DNA of 37,935 nucleotides from Lactobacillus kimbladii (GCF_000970755.1 NZ_KQ034006.1:1-37935), one strand, 5' to 3'; shown: positions 17,879 to 25,931, numbered from the stretch's first letter. Made by a program: numbers and translations. Notes: generated by a model from the letters alone, not told the origin.

Positions 17879-19258
17879 ATGGATAATATTGTCTCACAGC
17901 AGATACCGCATGACGATGAAGCTGAAAAAGCGGTTCTGGGCGCAATTTTTATAGATCCTGCTGCAATAGCTGATGCCAGTGCTGAGGTTCAGCCGGATGA
18001 TTTTTATAAGAGAGCAAATCAGTTGGTTTTCCAGGCTATGCTTGATTTATCTGACCGTGAGGATGCAATTGATCCGTTAACGCTGCAGGATGAACTGACT
18101 AAGAAAAATCAGCTTGATGATATTGGCGGCATTGCTTATGTTTCTGAGCTGGCCATGGCGACTCCGACGGCTGCTCATGTCACTTATTATGCTAAAATTG
18201 TACACCGCAAAGCATTATTGCGGCGGCTTATTTCTGCCAGTCAAAAAATTATTACGAATGCAATGCAGGACTCCGATGATGTTACTGATATTTTAGATAA
18301 CGCCGAAAGCGAGATTATGAATGTCTCATCGGAAAATAATGCGAATGGCTTTCGCAGTATCAAGGATATTGTTAATTCCACGATTGATGAAATTAACAAT
18401 ATTCCTGAAGATGGCAATATGGTTACCGGTTTGCCTACTGGTTTTGTCGAGCTGGATAAAATGACTACGGGTTTTCATGATGATGAACTGGTAATTGTGG
18501 CTGCTCGTCCCGGAGTGGGAAAGACTTCCTTTGCGCTTAATGTTGCCCAGTATGTTGGTTTGCATACTGATAAAACTGTGGCAATGTTTTCCTTGGAAAT
18601 GAGTGGAGAACAGTTAGTGCAAAGAATGCTGGCTTCAGAAGGATTAATTAATTCGCAGCACTTGCGGACTGGCCAACTGGACGAAGATGAGTGGCCTAAG
18701 CTGGTTGCGGCATCGGGTTCTTTAGCAACAGCTAATATTTATATTGATGACACTCCAGGTATTAAGATGAGTGAAATCAGGGCTCAATCTCGCCGCTTAG
18801 CTAAAGAAAAAGGCAATTTAGGCTTAATTGTCATTGACTACTTGCAGTTGATTGAAGGTCCGCACAGTGAATCACGCCAGCAGGAAGTTTCCGCTATTTC
18901 ACGGCAATTGAAGAAACTGGCTAAAGAACTTCATGTGCCGGTTATTGCCTTATCGCAATTATCGCGTTCAGTTGAACAGAGACAGGATAAAAGACCAGTT
19001 TTGTCCGATATTCGTGAGTCAGGTTCAATTGAGCAGGATGCCGATATTGTCTCCTTTCTTTATCGTGATGATTATTACCGTGATGAAGAAGAGGGCGAAG
19101 AAAATAAAGAGGTATCAGCTGAAGATGATAACGGTGAAGTGGAAGTTATCATTGAAAAGAACCGTTCTGGTAGCAGGGGCACAGTGAAATTAATGTTTTC
19201 TAAACCCTATAATCGCTTTTCGAACCTCGATTATAGTCATGATCAGCCTAACGAATAG
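17879..19258 (+). CDS. dnaB: Replicative DNA helicase DnaB (DnaC of Bacillus)
   Basis: This is the hexameric helicase that unwinds DNA ahead of the fork. The N-terminal domain opens with IPHDDEAEKAVLGAIF. The RecA-like motor contains Walker A ARPGVGKTSFALN near 212-224, SLEMSGEQL near 240, DDTPGIKMSEIR near 290 and the Walker B region LIVIDYLQL near 320, with EKNRSGSRGTVKLMF close to the end. 459 residues. An acidic insert (EEEGEENKEVSAEDD) before the last motif is a usual variable spot. The RBS is weak (GTGGGCG). It ends the gdpP-rplI-dnaB group at a strong terminator. Confidence 0.98.
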   Translation: MDNIVSQQIPHDDEAEKAVLGAIFIDPAAIADASAEVQPDDFYKRANQLVFQAMLDLSDREDAIDPLTLQDELTKKNQLDDIGGIAYVSELAMATPTAAHVTYYAKIVHRKALLRRLISASQKIITNAMQDSDDVTDILDNAESEIMNVSSENNANGFRSIKDIVNSTIDEINNIPEDGNMVTGLPTGFVELDKMTTGFHDDELVIVAARPGVGKTSFALNVAQYVGLHTDKTVAMFSLEMSGEQLVQRMLASEGLINSQHLRTGQLDEDEWPKLVAASGSLATANIYIDDTPGIKMSEIRAQSRRLAKEKGNLGLIVIDYLQLIEGPHSESRQQEVSAISRQLKKLAKELHVPVIALSQLSRSVEQRQDKRPVLSDIRESGSIEQDADIVSFLYRDDYYRDEEEGEENKEVSAEDDNGEVEVIIEKNRSGSRGTVKLMFSKPYNRFSNLDYSHDQPNE

Positions 19259-19266
19259 AAATTAAT

Positions 19267-19306
19267 AAAAGCCACGGTGTTTTAAAGGAAAACACTGTGA
19301 CTTTTT
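19267..19306 (+). terminator. Intrinsic terminator after dnaB
   Basis: A long stem with arms running from AAAAGCCACGGTGTTTT to AAAACACTGTGACTTTT, with a 5-base loop and a T-rich end. It lies 8 bases past the dnaB stop. Confidence 0.9.
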
Positions 19307-19426
19307 GATTTATACTATATTTTAACAAAAAATAAGGCGTTTTTAATGACAATATTTCTACTAAATTGTACTATTAAGGTGTGAATAGCAAAATTTCGCT
19401 AATTTTTTGGGAAAGGACCGATTAAA

Positions 19427-19585
19427 ATGGCTGGTAAAGGTTTTAAAGACAAAGTAGCTGGTAAAGCTAAAGAAGTCAAAGGCAAAGTTCAACAAGCTGC
19501 CGGTGATGTCAAAGACAAAGCTCAAGAAGCTACTGAAAACGTCAAAGACAAAGTTGATGACGTTAAGGATAAAATGAACAAATAA
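19427..19585 (+). CDS. CsbD-like small stress protein
   Basis: A 52-residue, very hydrophilic and lysine-rich protein starting MAGKGFKDKVAGKAKEVKG. This is the CsbD-like pattern of general stress proteins; their biochemical role is unknown. Repeats of the type VKDKxxD/E give an amphipathic helix with 11-residue periodicity, as in LEA-like proteins. GGAAAGGA lies 8 bases before the ATG. It is monocistronic, flanked by terminators on both sides. I found this gene by direct reading because it is short. Confidence 0.85.
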   Translation: MAGKGFKDKVAGKAKEVKGKVQQAAGDVKDKAQEATENVKDKVDDVKDKMNK

Positions 19586-19599
19586 TTATTTAATTAGTT

Positions 19600-19642
19600 A
19601 AAAAGAGGTTGGAAAACTAAATGTTTTCTCAGCCTCTTTTTT
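19600..19642. terminator. Bidirectional terminator between the CsbD-like and lipase-like genes
   Basis: AAAAGAGGTTGGAAAAC pairs with the downstream GTTTTCTCAGCCTCTTTT with two mismatches and is followed by a T-run. The upstream A-run supplies a T-run on the other strand, so it can stop both converging genes. Confidence 0.85.
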
Positions 19643-19661
19643 GGGTTACACATGAAACAAT

Positions 19662-20861
19662 TTACCGTAATTTACGCTGGATGCTTTTTGGCAACTTAAT
19701 ATTGGGACGTTCCGGATCGTAAAATTCATAAAAGACTGGAGCCTTATTAGAATCATTACTTTTAGGATAAAGTTCATAGTTGCTGTTCATCAATGGCAGA
19801 GTCATATTCTTTTTATATGAATTCCAGATGTTGCTTAGTACCTGTGTCAGCAATTTTCTTTCTTCGGATTCCAGGGATAAAAAGGCGCGGCCAAAGCGAT
19901 AAGTTCCTACTATTTTATTACTGGTTAGCTGGTGTAATTCATCAATATCGTAATTTTCAAATGCCTCGAAAAGATCAGAAAAAGCATCGCTTCTTTCTTG
20001 ATCAGGGATTGAATTATTAAAATTAATAAGAGCATGTCTGATAACGCGACTGCCTGACGATAATCCGTCAGCCAGGGTAAAACTATCGCGCCCTACTGAC
20101 CAGCGGCGCGGATCATGTTGGTTGCGCATAGGCACAGTACTTTTAACAACCAATACTTGTTCAGGATGATCCAGCATTGCACCAAAGATTGAGCCTTGAG
20201 GGATGTAGGTTTTCATTTTCGGCATAGAAGCAGTGAAGCCACGGCTCGTATACACTTTATGGAAAAAGCCCGGCCCGTCAAAACTAATCGCTTTTATTAC
20301 CTGTTTTTGTATTTCAGGGCTAACTGCACTTAAAGCAAATTGAGCAAAATTGCCTCCTTTTGAATGACCTAAGAGGTAAATTTGCTGTTCACTAAACTTA
20401 TGTGCAATTTCAGTAAGATACTTAGCGGCCACTTCTTGACCATAAATTTCCGGTAAATAATTCATGCCCATATCTTCATTTAGACCGATCATGGTGCCGT
20501 CGGTTCCCCGAAAGGCAATGGCTATGGTGTTTGAATCAATAAAAAAGGTGACAGCAGTAAATTGCAAGGGATGCGGTTCTTTTTCCAGCCTATCAGTCCA
20601 ATCCAAAATTTTAATGTTGCCAATTCTAGGACTTTCTGGTAATAACATAACCTCGGTTGCAGTTTCGGCATACATTTGATGTTGAAAAGAGGGCAGCTTA
20701 TACAGTTTTTCAGCTACCTCTCCTAAAGTATGACCAGTGGCAGAACTATCAGCTGGTAAATAAGCTATGGATGACAATAGCGAAGCATCAACACTGTTAA
20801 ATGGTTTTTCTGAAAAGCTTAAGTCACCACGCCAGCGTAAATAATCAAGTGGTCCAGCCAT
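19662..20861 (-). CDS. DUF2974/Mbeg1-type alpha/beta-hydrolase (lipase-fold)
   Basis: A predicted cytoplasmic serine hydrolase of the lipase-like DUF2974 family; its substrate is unknown. The nucleophile elbow GHSKGG places Ser167 as the nucleophile. AIAFRGTDG (about 114-122) is the oxyanion-side strand typical of class 3 lipase folds, and FDGPGF follows near 197. No signal peptide is seen. 399 residues. The RBS AAAGGAG lies upstream of the start. It converges on the CsbD-like gene and is expressed in the same direction as the mgtC-like gene but separated from it by a terminator. A scrap of this gene recurs at 26724-26812. Confidence 0.85.
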   Translation of the reverse strand: MAGPLDYLRWRGDLSFSEKPFNSVDASLLSSIAYLPADSSATGHTLGEVAEKLYKLPSFQHQMYAETATEVMLLPESPRIGNIKILDWTDRLEKEPHPLQFTAVTFFIDSNTIAIAFRGTDGTMIGLNEDMGMNYLPEIYGQEVAAKYLTEIAHKFSEQQIYLLGHSKGGNFAQFALSAVSPEIQKQVIKAISFDGPGFFHKVYTSRGFTASMPKMKTYIPQGSIFGAMLDHPEQVLVVKSTVPMRNQHDPRRWSVGRDSFTLADGLSSGSRVIRHALINFNNSIPDQERSDAFSDLFEAFENYDIDELHQLTSNKIVGTYRFGRAFLSLESEERKLLTQVLSNIWNSYKKNMTLPLMNSNYELYPKSNDSNKAPVFYEFYDPERPNIKLPKSIQRKLR

Positions 20862-20932
20862 ATAAATTCTCCTTTCACAAAAAAGTTTATATCAATATTG
20901 TAGTGAGTTTGCTCAGTTAAGATAAAAATTAT

Positions 20933-20962
20933 GCAAAAAAAACAATAGAATTAACTATTGCT
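20933..20962 (-). terminator. Intrinsic terminator of the mgtC-like gene
   Basis: On the minus strand, CAATAG-TTAATT-CTATTG is followed by a run of eight Ts. It lies about 17 bases past the stop codon of the gene at 20979-21680. Confidence 0.75.
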
Positions 20963-20978
20963 TAAAAAGTAACTTGCT

Positions 20979-21680
20979 TTATTTATCTATACTGGCATAA
21001 CTGATGCGCTTGATGTCAGGATACTTGCGCAGGGCCATAATAATATCGTTTTCATCAATATTATTGTTAATAATGCCGTCTACAAAAAAGATAATTCTTT
21101 CATCGCTGACAAAAAGTATTTTTACGGAAACATTTTCAACATGATTTGTCTCAAGCTCCTGTTCAATTATGTGCAGGATATCAGGCTTATTAACGGCTTC
21201 TATCTGAATATTGAACCTGATATGCATGATGATTTTATCAATTATGGCATCATCGTGAAACATCATCTGGATAACAAAGAGCAAGGCAGTTGCTAAAATA
21301 CCAATAAAGTATAAACCAGAACCAATTGCCATCCCGATAGCAGCTGTTGCCCAGATACCAGCAGCAGTTGTCAAACCGGAAATCTGTTGCTTTTTAATTA
21401 AAATTGTTCCGGCACCAATAAATGAAATACCTGAAACTATTTGCGCAGCAATTCTGGAAGGGTCCAAAGCAACGTCTGACATTTTTAATAAATCGCCAAA
21501 ACCATACTTTGAAACTATCATAAATAGCGCGGAAGAAAAGGCAACTACAATATGTGTCCGCACTCCGGCACTTTTTCTTTGAATCGCACGTTCATAACCG
21601 ATCAACGCTCCGCACAAAGAAGCTACTACAATTCTCAATAGCCATGGGAGTTCTGCGTTAATCGATGCTAAATTTGCCAT
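20979..21680 (-). CDS. MgtC/SapB-family membrane protein
   Basis: A membrane protein related to MgtC and YhiD. MgtC inhibits F-type ATP synthase and aids growth under low magnesium in pathogens, but the role in lactobacilli is unknown. The N-terminus holds four to five hydrophobic segments with the family motifs LCGALIGYERAIQRKSAGVRTH (about 22-43) and GISFIGAGTILI (about 84-95). A C-terminal soluble ACT-like domain covers about 148-233. I chose ATG at 21680 (MANLASINAEL), 8 bases after GGAG; the upstream in-frame GTG at 21689 overlaps that RBS. 233 residues. Confidence 0.9.
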   Translation of the reverse strand: MANLASINAELPWLLRIVVASLCGALIGYERAIQRKSAGVRTHIVVAFSSALFMIVSKYGFGDLLKMSDVALDPSRIAAQIVSGISFIGAGTILIKKQQISGLTTAAGIWATAAIGMAIGSGLYFIGILATALLFVIQMMFHDDAIIDKIIMHIRFNIQIEAVNKPDILHIIEQELETNHVENVSVKILFVSDERIIFFVDGIINNNIDENDIIMALRKYPDIKRISYASIDK

Positions 21681-21834
21681 TACATCCACTCCATTTCTAA
21701 ATCTATTCTTATATTATACTCTTAAAAAAGCGCGCCAAATGACAGTTATGACAAAAACTGGGAAAAAGTCAAAAAATGCTTGCGTAAACTTTTAGAATAT
21801 GTTTTAATTAATATCGTTGTTGAGATATGACAAT

Positions 21835-21907
21835 GCTGACTTAGCTCAGTTGGCAGAGCACGTCATTAGTAATGATGAGGTCGGAGGTTCGAATCCTCTA
21901 GTCAGCA
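21835..21907 (+). tRNA. tRNA-Thr(AGT)
   Basis: A complete cloverleaf: acceptor GCTGACT/AGTCAGC is fully paired, the D-arm is GCTC/GAGC, the anticodon stem is CGTCA/TGATG with loop TTAGTAA, and the T-arm GGAGG/CCTCT encloses TTCGAAT. The discriminator base is A, and CCA is not encoded. The anticodon AGT reads ACU, and ACC if A34 is modified to inosine. A34 is unusual for bacterial tRNAs other than tRNA-Arg(ACG). It is followed by the first of three terminator-like repeats. Confidence 0.95.
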
Positions 21908-21995
21908 TTCAGAAGAGTAAAATTAGTAAAATAACCTTGATTTATCAGTGTTTTCTGTTGGTAAGTTAAGGTTATTTTTTGTTTATTAAAGATAA
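21908..21995 (+). repeat. Terminator-like repeat, copy 1 (after tRNA-Thr)
   Basis: ATAACCTT (21931-21938) and AAGGTTAT (21968-21975) form an imperfectly extended hairpin ending in a T-run. The surrounding sequence, from AGAAGAG to TTAAAGATA, recurs as copy 2 at 22878-22961 with only scattered differences and as a more divergent copy 3 at 23962-24035. Confidence 0.8.
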
Positions 21996-21998
21996 TTA

Positions 21999-22101
21999 TG
22001 CACACAATACGGAACACGTTTTTAGCTGTGTTCCATGCAAAAACTTTTAGGTAGGCACTATGGCGGATATAACGGTATTTATAACCCCTTTTTTGTGTGC
22101 A
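21999..22101. ncRNA. Candidate three-stem structured element of unknown function
   Basis: TGCACACAA (21999-22007) pairs perfectly with TTGTGTGCA (22093-22101), enclosing two further hairpins. GGAACAC/GTGTTCC (22011-22017 with 22028-22034) has a 10-base loop. The other, GG-TATAA/TTATA-CC (22065-22072 with 22079-22086), has one mismatch. This gives a three-way-junction shape of about 100 bases in otherwise AT-rich non-coding DNA. The strand of transcription is unknown. It could be a small RNA, a leader of the secreted-protein gene, or a non-autonomous mobile-element remnant. Confidence 0.4.
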
Positions 22102-22306
22102 ATGACAAAACTTTTTTAAAAAACGAGTAAAAGTATTTAACGACTTTTCTTAAATATACCATGTCTTTAATAGGAATAATTCTTGTTTTAAATGTTTTGA
22201 AATTCTAGAATGGGTTTTGATTACAATATTTTTACTTATAATTGGATCTTAGCACAGCTTAGACCACATTATAGAAATTTAAATAGCGAAAGAAGATTTC
22301 AAGAAA

Positions 22307-22792
22307 ATGATTACTAAAAAATTTATTACTAAGCTCGCAATTGCGTGTGCATTGTTAGGTGGAGCTACTGCTACCCTAGCAAATGCAAGTGAAACTGCAT
22401 TAACAAATAACACAGTTGCTCACGCAAATACAGTAACGAAAAAATATATATGGCACAAAGGAACTCCTAAAGAATTAAGGGGCAATTATCGAATTATACA
22501 TATTGCCAAGCATCCATTATCTTCCAAATATTTTTGGGCTGTTTGGACAATTACTACAAAGCAAGTTAACTTTGATGAAATGAATTGGCCAACGAGACTA
22601 GGATATAAGGTGAGATATCGATACATAGGTCCTCATCGTTACGAGCTTAAATACAATATACGAAAGAATGGGTATATTGTTGCTACTAAAAACTATAGGT
22701 CTTATCTAGGTAAAAAGGGCAAAAATTTAATTTCATACGCAAATAATTATACAACTAAGGGTAATGTTTATCATAAAGCGAAGAAAAGATGA
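22307..22792 (+). CDS. Small secreted protein of unknown function
   Basis: 161 residues with a clear signal peptide: basic start MITKKFITK, a hydrophobic core and a probable cleavage after ANA (about residue 27). The mature part is basic and rich in Tyr, Trp and Lys (KKYIWHKGTPKELRGNYR near 45-62), with no cysteines and no anchor. I recognise the general style of lactobacillar extracellular proteins but no named family. The RBS is weak (AAGAAGA-like), so the ATG is chosen by the signal peptide. The gene lies between copies 1 and 2 of the terminator-like repeat, and copy 2 probably ends its transcript. A role in surface attachment or peptide signalling cannot be judged. Confidence 0.7.
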   Translation: MITKKFITKLAIACALLGGATATLANASETALTNNTVAHANTVTKKYIWHKGTPKELRGNYRIIHIAKHPLSSKYFWAVWTITTKQVNFDEMNWPTRLGYKVRYRYIGPHRYELKYNIRKNGYIVATKNYRSYLGKKGKNLISYANNYTTKGNVYHKAKKR

Positions 22793-22877
22793 GCAAACAA
22801 ATTTTTTATGATTTATTATTTGATCTTAATAGCTATACGTAGTCAATTGTGTAATTATATGCTTTTATTCAACATTT

Positions 22878-22961
22878 AGAAGGATAAAATTGGTAAAATA
22901 ACCTTGAATTATCAGTATTTTTCGTTGATAAATTAAGGTTAATTTTTGTTTGTTAAAGATA
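22878..22961 (+). repeat. Terminator-like repeat, copy 2
   Basis: Nearly the same sequence as copy 1: ATAACCTTGAATTATC ... GATAAATTAAGGTTA, then TTTTT and the same TTAAAGATA ending. It lies about 85 bases past the stop of the secreted-protein gene, and after it the ABC transporter remnant begins. Confidence 0.8.
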
Positions 22962-23002
22962 TACGGCACGAGGTAATAACGCTGTATACCAAATAATTCT
23001 TT

Positions 23003-23212
23003 GAGTTCAAAATAGAGATTGCTAGAGTCTTATTCTTTAGGCGTCCAGTTTTGCTAGCAAATGAAGCAATAGCTTCGCTTGATCCTGTACTTTCTAGGAA
23101 AATTCATAATACTCTTTTGCAGGAATATTCTGGAACAGTTACTGAAGTAGCACATCATCTTATTCCTAAGGAAAAGATGATAATTAACAAAATAATTCAC
23201 TTTAAAAATTAG
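23003..23212 (+). pseudogene. C-terminal remnant of an ABC transporter ATPase
   Basis: The open frame after a stop reads KIEIARVLFFRRPVLLANEA, then IASLDPVLSRKIHNTLLQEY and TEVAHHLIPKEK, ending at TAG. This is the segment from the signature helix through Walker B, D-loop and H-loop of an ABC exporter. The Walker B aspartate before the catalytic Glu is Asn (LLANEA), there is no start codon, and Walker A and the signature motif are missing. It is therefore a decayed tail of a larger gene. The hairpin at 23236-23261 probably was its terminator. Confidence 0.75.
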
Positions 23213-23664
23213 GCTTATTTAGAGTAGCGATATCATAATTAAGTAGATAGTTACTTAATTATATTTTTACAAGCCAGTAGCCAATAGATATAATTATATT
23301 AATAAAAATATGTTGTCACTAGCTGAATTAATAGTATTATTATTTTTTTGTTGATTTAAGATTTGTTTAATGCTATTATTAAATAAATATAAATTTATAA
23401 ATAATAGTTGGTAAAAATTTCATAACTAGTAACGTGTTATATGGGTTAACACTGGCAATGAGTTTTTAATTTTTTATCTTCAATAATTTTAGGATTTTTA
23501 TTACCGAAAGCTTATAGTAGTGTGATGAAACTATATTTTTTAAGTTTATAGCAAATGTTGTAGTTCTTATGACATCGTTTATAGTAAAAATCAGGTTACT
23601 ATACATAACTTTCTTTTTGTTAATTATTTTAATCTTTGTTTTAAAAAAGGGATGTGAAAAAATT
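23213..23664. other. AT-rich non-coding stretch with a palindrome
   Basis: No gene is supported here. TAATTAAGTA (23236-23245) and TACTTAATTA (23252-23261) form a perfect 10-bp hairpin followed by a T-rich run, likely the terminator of the preceding ABC remnant. The rest is very AT-rich with many stops on both strands. Confidence 0.5.
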
Positions 23665-23934
23665 ATGAATTATTATAAAGCCTTTGATGCGGGAAGTAGC
23701 ATATATCTGGTTGCATTTATAATTGATTATATTATAGAGCTGTTTAGTATTAACAGTTCTGGTATCAAGACAACAGCATTGGGACTGAAAATAATTACAA
23801 ATATGAATGAGCATTCCTTAAACACGACTTTTTCATTAACATGGAGAGTGCTAATTTCGTATTTGATTTTTATATTATTTTTTATGTCCGCCTTTTATTT
23901 TTTTAAAAAGATAAAAAAACAGATGACTATATGA
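23665..23934 (+). CDS. Small membrane protein of unknown function
   Basis: With ATG at 23665 the protein has 89 residues, with hydrophobic segments at about 12-30 and 60-82 and a basic tail (FKKIKKQMTI). The frame is open upstream to 23569, adding another hydrophobic segment, but that start has no RBS; AAAGGG about 13 bases before 23665 is only fair support. I do not recognise a family. Small two-TM proteins beside peptide ABC transporters can be immunity proteins, but there is no direct evidence for that here. Copy 3 of the repeat follows 28 bases after its stop. Confidence 0.45.
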   Translation: MNYYKAFDAGSSIYLVAFIIDYIIELFSINSSGIKTTALGLKIITNMNEHSLNTTFSLTWRVLISYLIFILFFMSAFYFFKKIKKQMTI

Positions 23935-23961
23935 TAATGTGAGCTAGAATAATAGTCTTAT

Positions 23962-24035
23962 TCAGAAGAATCATTTGATTCGATTAACCTTGAAATATCA
24001 GCATTTCACGCAGATAAGTTAAGGCTAATTTTTTA
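23962..24035 (+). repeat. Terminator-like repeat, copy 3
   Basis: Divergent third copy: ATTCAGAAGA, as after the tRNA, then TTAACCTTGAAATATCAG and GATAAGTTAAGGCTAA with a T-run. It again stands just behind a gene, here the small membrane protein. Confidence 0.7.
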
Positions 24036-24575
24036 TACAATGATAAATTTTTTACAGTGCAATAAACAAGTTTGCGGTGCAAAATTTAATTATTTTGCAC
24101 TGATAATCTCAGAAATTTTATGATTTTTCTATAAATCATTTATGACAGAATATACAAATTAATATCGTTAAACCTTTCATTGTTTTTTGCAATATGAAAT
24201 TATTATTAATTTAATTACAATAGAAAGCAGGCAACCGAAGATGAAACCAGTATACACAATATAAATTAGAGATAGCATTAAATAATTTAGGCAAGAACTT
24301 ATTGAGACGCATTTAGTAAAATACGCCAATGGCTTAGCTTTGTCTAATTTTATTATTTTTATTTTATTAGTGGAAACTGACAAAAGAATATTGACTTTAG
24401 TTTAGTAAAAATCATTTTTTTATAATAACTTTTTTCAGTCGTGCACCTTTGGTTCATATTACCAAGGTTTGGTAAATTGCTGAAAATAATCATGCCTAAC
24501 TAAAACTAATTATGTTGTCTCTAATTTTTAAATTTAAAAAGTTAATATTTTTGAAAATTAGAAGGGTAATTAATT
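24036..24575. other. Non-coding gap before the broken ABC transporter
   Basis: No supported gene is present. A minus-strand frame at 24177-24383 starts at TTG with no RBS and is not called. The end of the gap carries the nested hairpin listed separately at 24432-24486. Confidence 0.4.
24432..24486 (+). promoter_or_regulatory. Nested hairpin in the leader of the broken ABC transporter
   Basis: TTTTCAG (24432-24438) pairs with CTGAAAA (24480-24486) and encloses ACCTTTGGT/ACCAAGGT (24445-24453 with 24461-24468, one bulge). It lies 90 bases before the transporter ATG. It may have been an operator or a leader RNA control element, but no known riboswitch is recognised. Confidence 0.35.
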
Positions 24576-25858
24576 ATGAAAACGTTATATTCTTTTCAAC
24601 ATTATTTCGATCTGCTTTTAGCAACTTATAAATTATTTTTCAAAGCAGCTCGCATATTAGCTGCTTTTGTTGTTTTGTTGGCTCCTGTTCAAGCAATTGC
24701 ATCCGTTCTTGCAGTCAATACGGGACAAAATGTCACTAATGATGTTTCTAATCACCAAAATTTTGTTGTTAGTCTAATAATTTGATTATAGCTACCGCTT
24801 TAACGCAGTTATTGCCACCTATAGCTACTTCTGCTCAGGGCATTTTAACTGATAAATTAACGGGTTTTATCAATGTCAGTTTAATGACTAAATCCTAAGG
24901 CTTACAGTCTCTTAGCATTTTTGACGACAACTCTTACTATGATGATTTAAAGATGTTAAAAGATGAGTTTTGTGGCGTCCAGTCAATTTGATCGTGTTTA
25001 GAGTAGCAGTAATCCAGTCTGCTTTATGATTCACTTTTATGGGTAGAAAAACATCAGCGCTTTGAGAATTACCATGATGACTTTCAAAGTGGTACTAAAG
25101 AAATAGCCGCACCGATTGAGCAAATTAAATTAGGGCATGTTTCGTTTGTTTATCCCTTTTCTAAAAATGAAGTTTTGCATGATTTGAATTTTCAAATTAA
25201 TCAAGGTGAAAAAATCGCTGTAGTGGGTGAAAATGGTTCAGGCAAGTCAACTTTAGTTAAATTATTGTTGCGTTTTTATGATCCGAGTAAGGGAAAGATC
25301 GAGCTTAACGGTAATGATTTACGTGAATTTGCTCTTGCAAATTATCGGCAAAATTTATCCGTCACTTTTCAGGACTATTCTAAATTTAAGTTGAGTTTGG
25401 CCGACAATGTAGCAGTTTTTCGCCCAGGCAATAATGAAAAAATTAAATCTGCATTGAAGAAGGCAGGACTAGAAACATTGCTTAAAGATAAAAAGATCGA
25501 CTTAAATGCAATTTTAAGTAAGGAATTTGCCAATGGTACAGAACTTTCAGGAGGACAGTGGCAAAGAATAGCACTTGCACGGGACATGTATACTAATGCT
25601 CAAGTGGAGTTATTAGATGAACCTATTGCGGCTTTGGATGCAAAAAGTGAAAATGAAATTTACCAACATTTTTTGAGAGAAAACGAGGGCAAAACAATTA
25701 TTTTTGTAACACATCGCTTGTCGGCCGTGAAATATGCGGATAAGATTCTCTTTTTACAAAATGGTAGAGTTCTGGGCTTTGATACACACGAAAAATTAAT
25801 CAGGAGTAATGCTGATTATCGCAATATGTATAATTTACAAAAAGAGGCTTATATCTAG
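24576..25858 (+). pseudogene. Broken ABC exporter (fused membrane and ATPase domains)
   Basis: The N-terminus (MKTLYSFQHYFDLLLATYK..., RBS AGAAGGG) is intact for 69 residues and then stops at 24785. The reading continues in other frames with IIATALTQLLPPIATSAQG, then SIFDDNSYYDDLKMLKDE after another stop. From about 25030 an open frame gives LLWVEKHQRFENYHDD and a complete ATPase domain. That domain has Walker A GENGSGKST, the Q-loop, signature LSGGQWQRIALA, Walker B VELLDEPIAALD and VTHRLS. About 150 residues of the membrane domain are missing. At least two frame disruptions and an internal deletion make a functional exporter unlikely, although the ATPase part could still be translated from ATG 25175. 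Confidence 0.85.
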
Positions 25859-25876
25859 GTATAAATAGATATAACA

Positions 25877-25931
25877 AAAATAGATAAAACCTATGTTTAT
25901 TTTAGTGTTAAATGTAGATTTTATCTATTTT
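25877..25931. terminator. Bidirectional terminator with 13-bp perfect stem
   Basis: AAAATAGATAAAA (25877-25889) and TTTTATCTATTTT (25919-25931) are perfect inverted repeats around a 29-base loop, lying between the convergent ABC remnant and the minus-strand membrane protein. Confidence 0.65.

Noticed and set aside
23569-23664. Longer start for the small membrane protein
   Set aside because: No RBS before 23569; the ATG at 23665 has at least a partial RBS, though the longer form cannot be excluded.
21835-24035. Prophage or integrative element inserted at tRNA-Thr
   Set aside because: No integrase, excisionase or phage gene follows the tRNA, and the repeated part is a terminator-like sequence rather than the tRNA 3' end itself; only about 10 bases after the tRNA recur.
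21908-24035. CRISPR-like array from the three repeats
   Set aside because: Spacing is about 1 kb, the copies are imperfect hairpins with T-runs, and no cas genes are present.
24177-24383. Minus-strand frame for a 68-residue hydrophobic protein
   Set aside because: TTG start without RBS in very AT-rich DNA where hydrophobic frames arise by chance; no neighbour or motif supports it.
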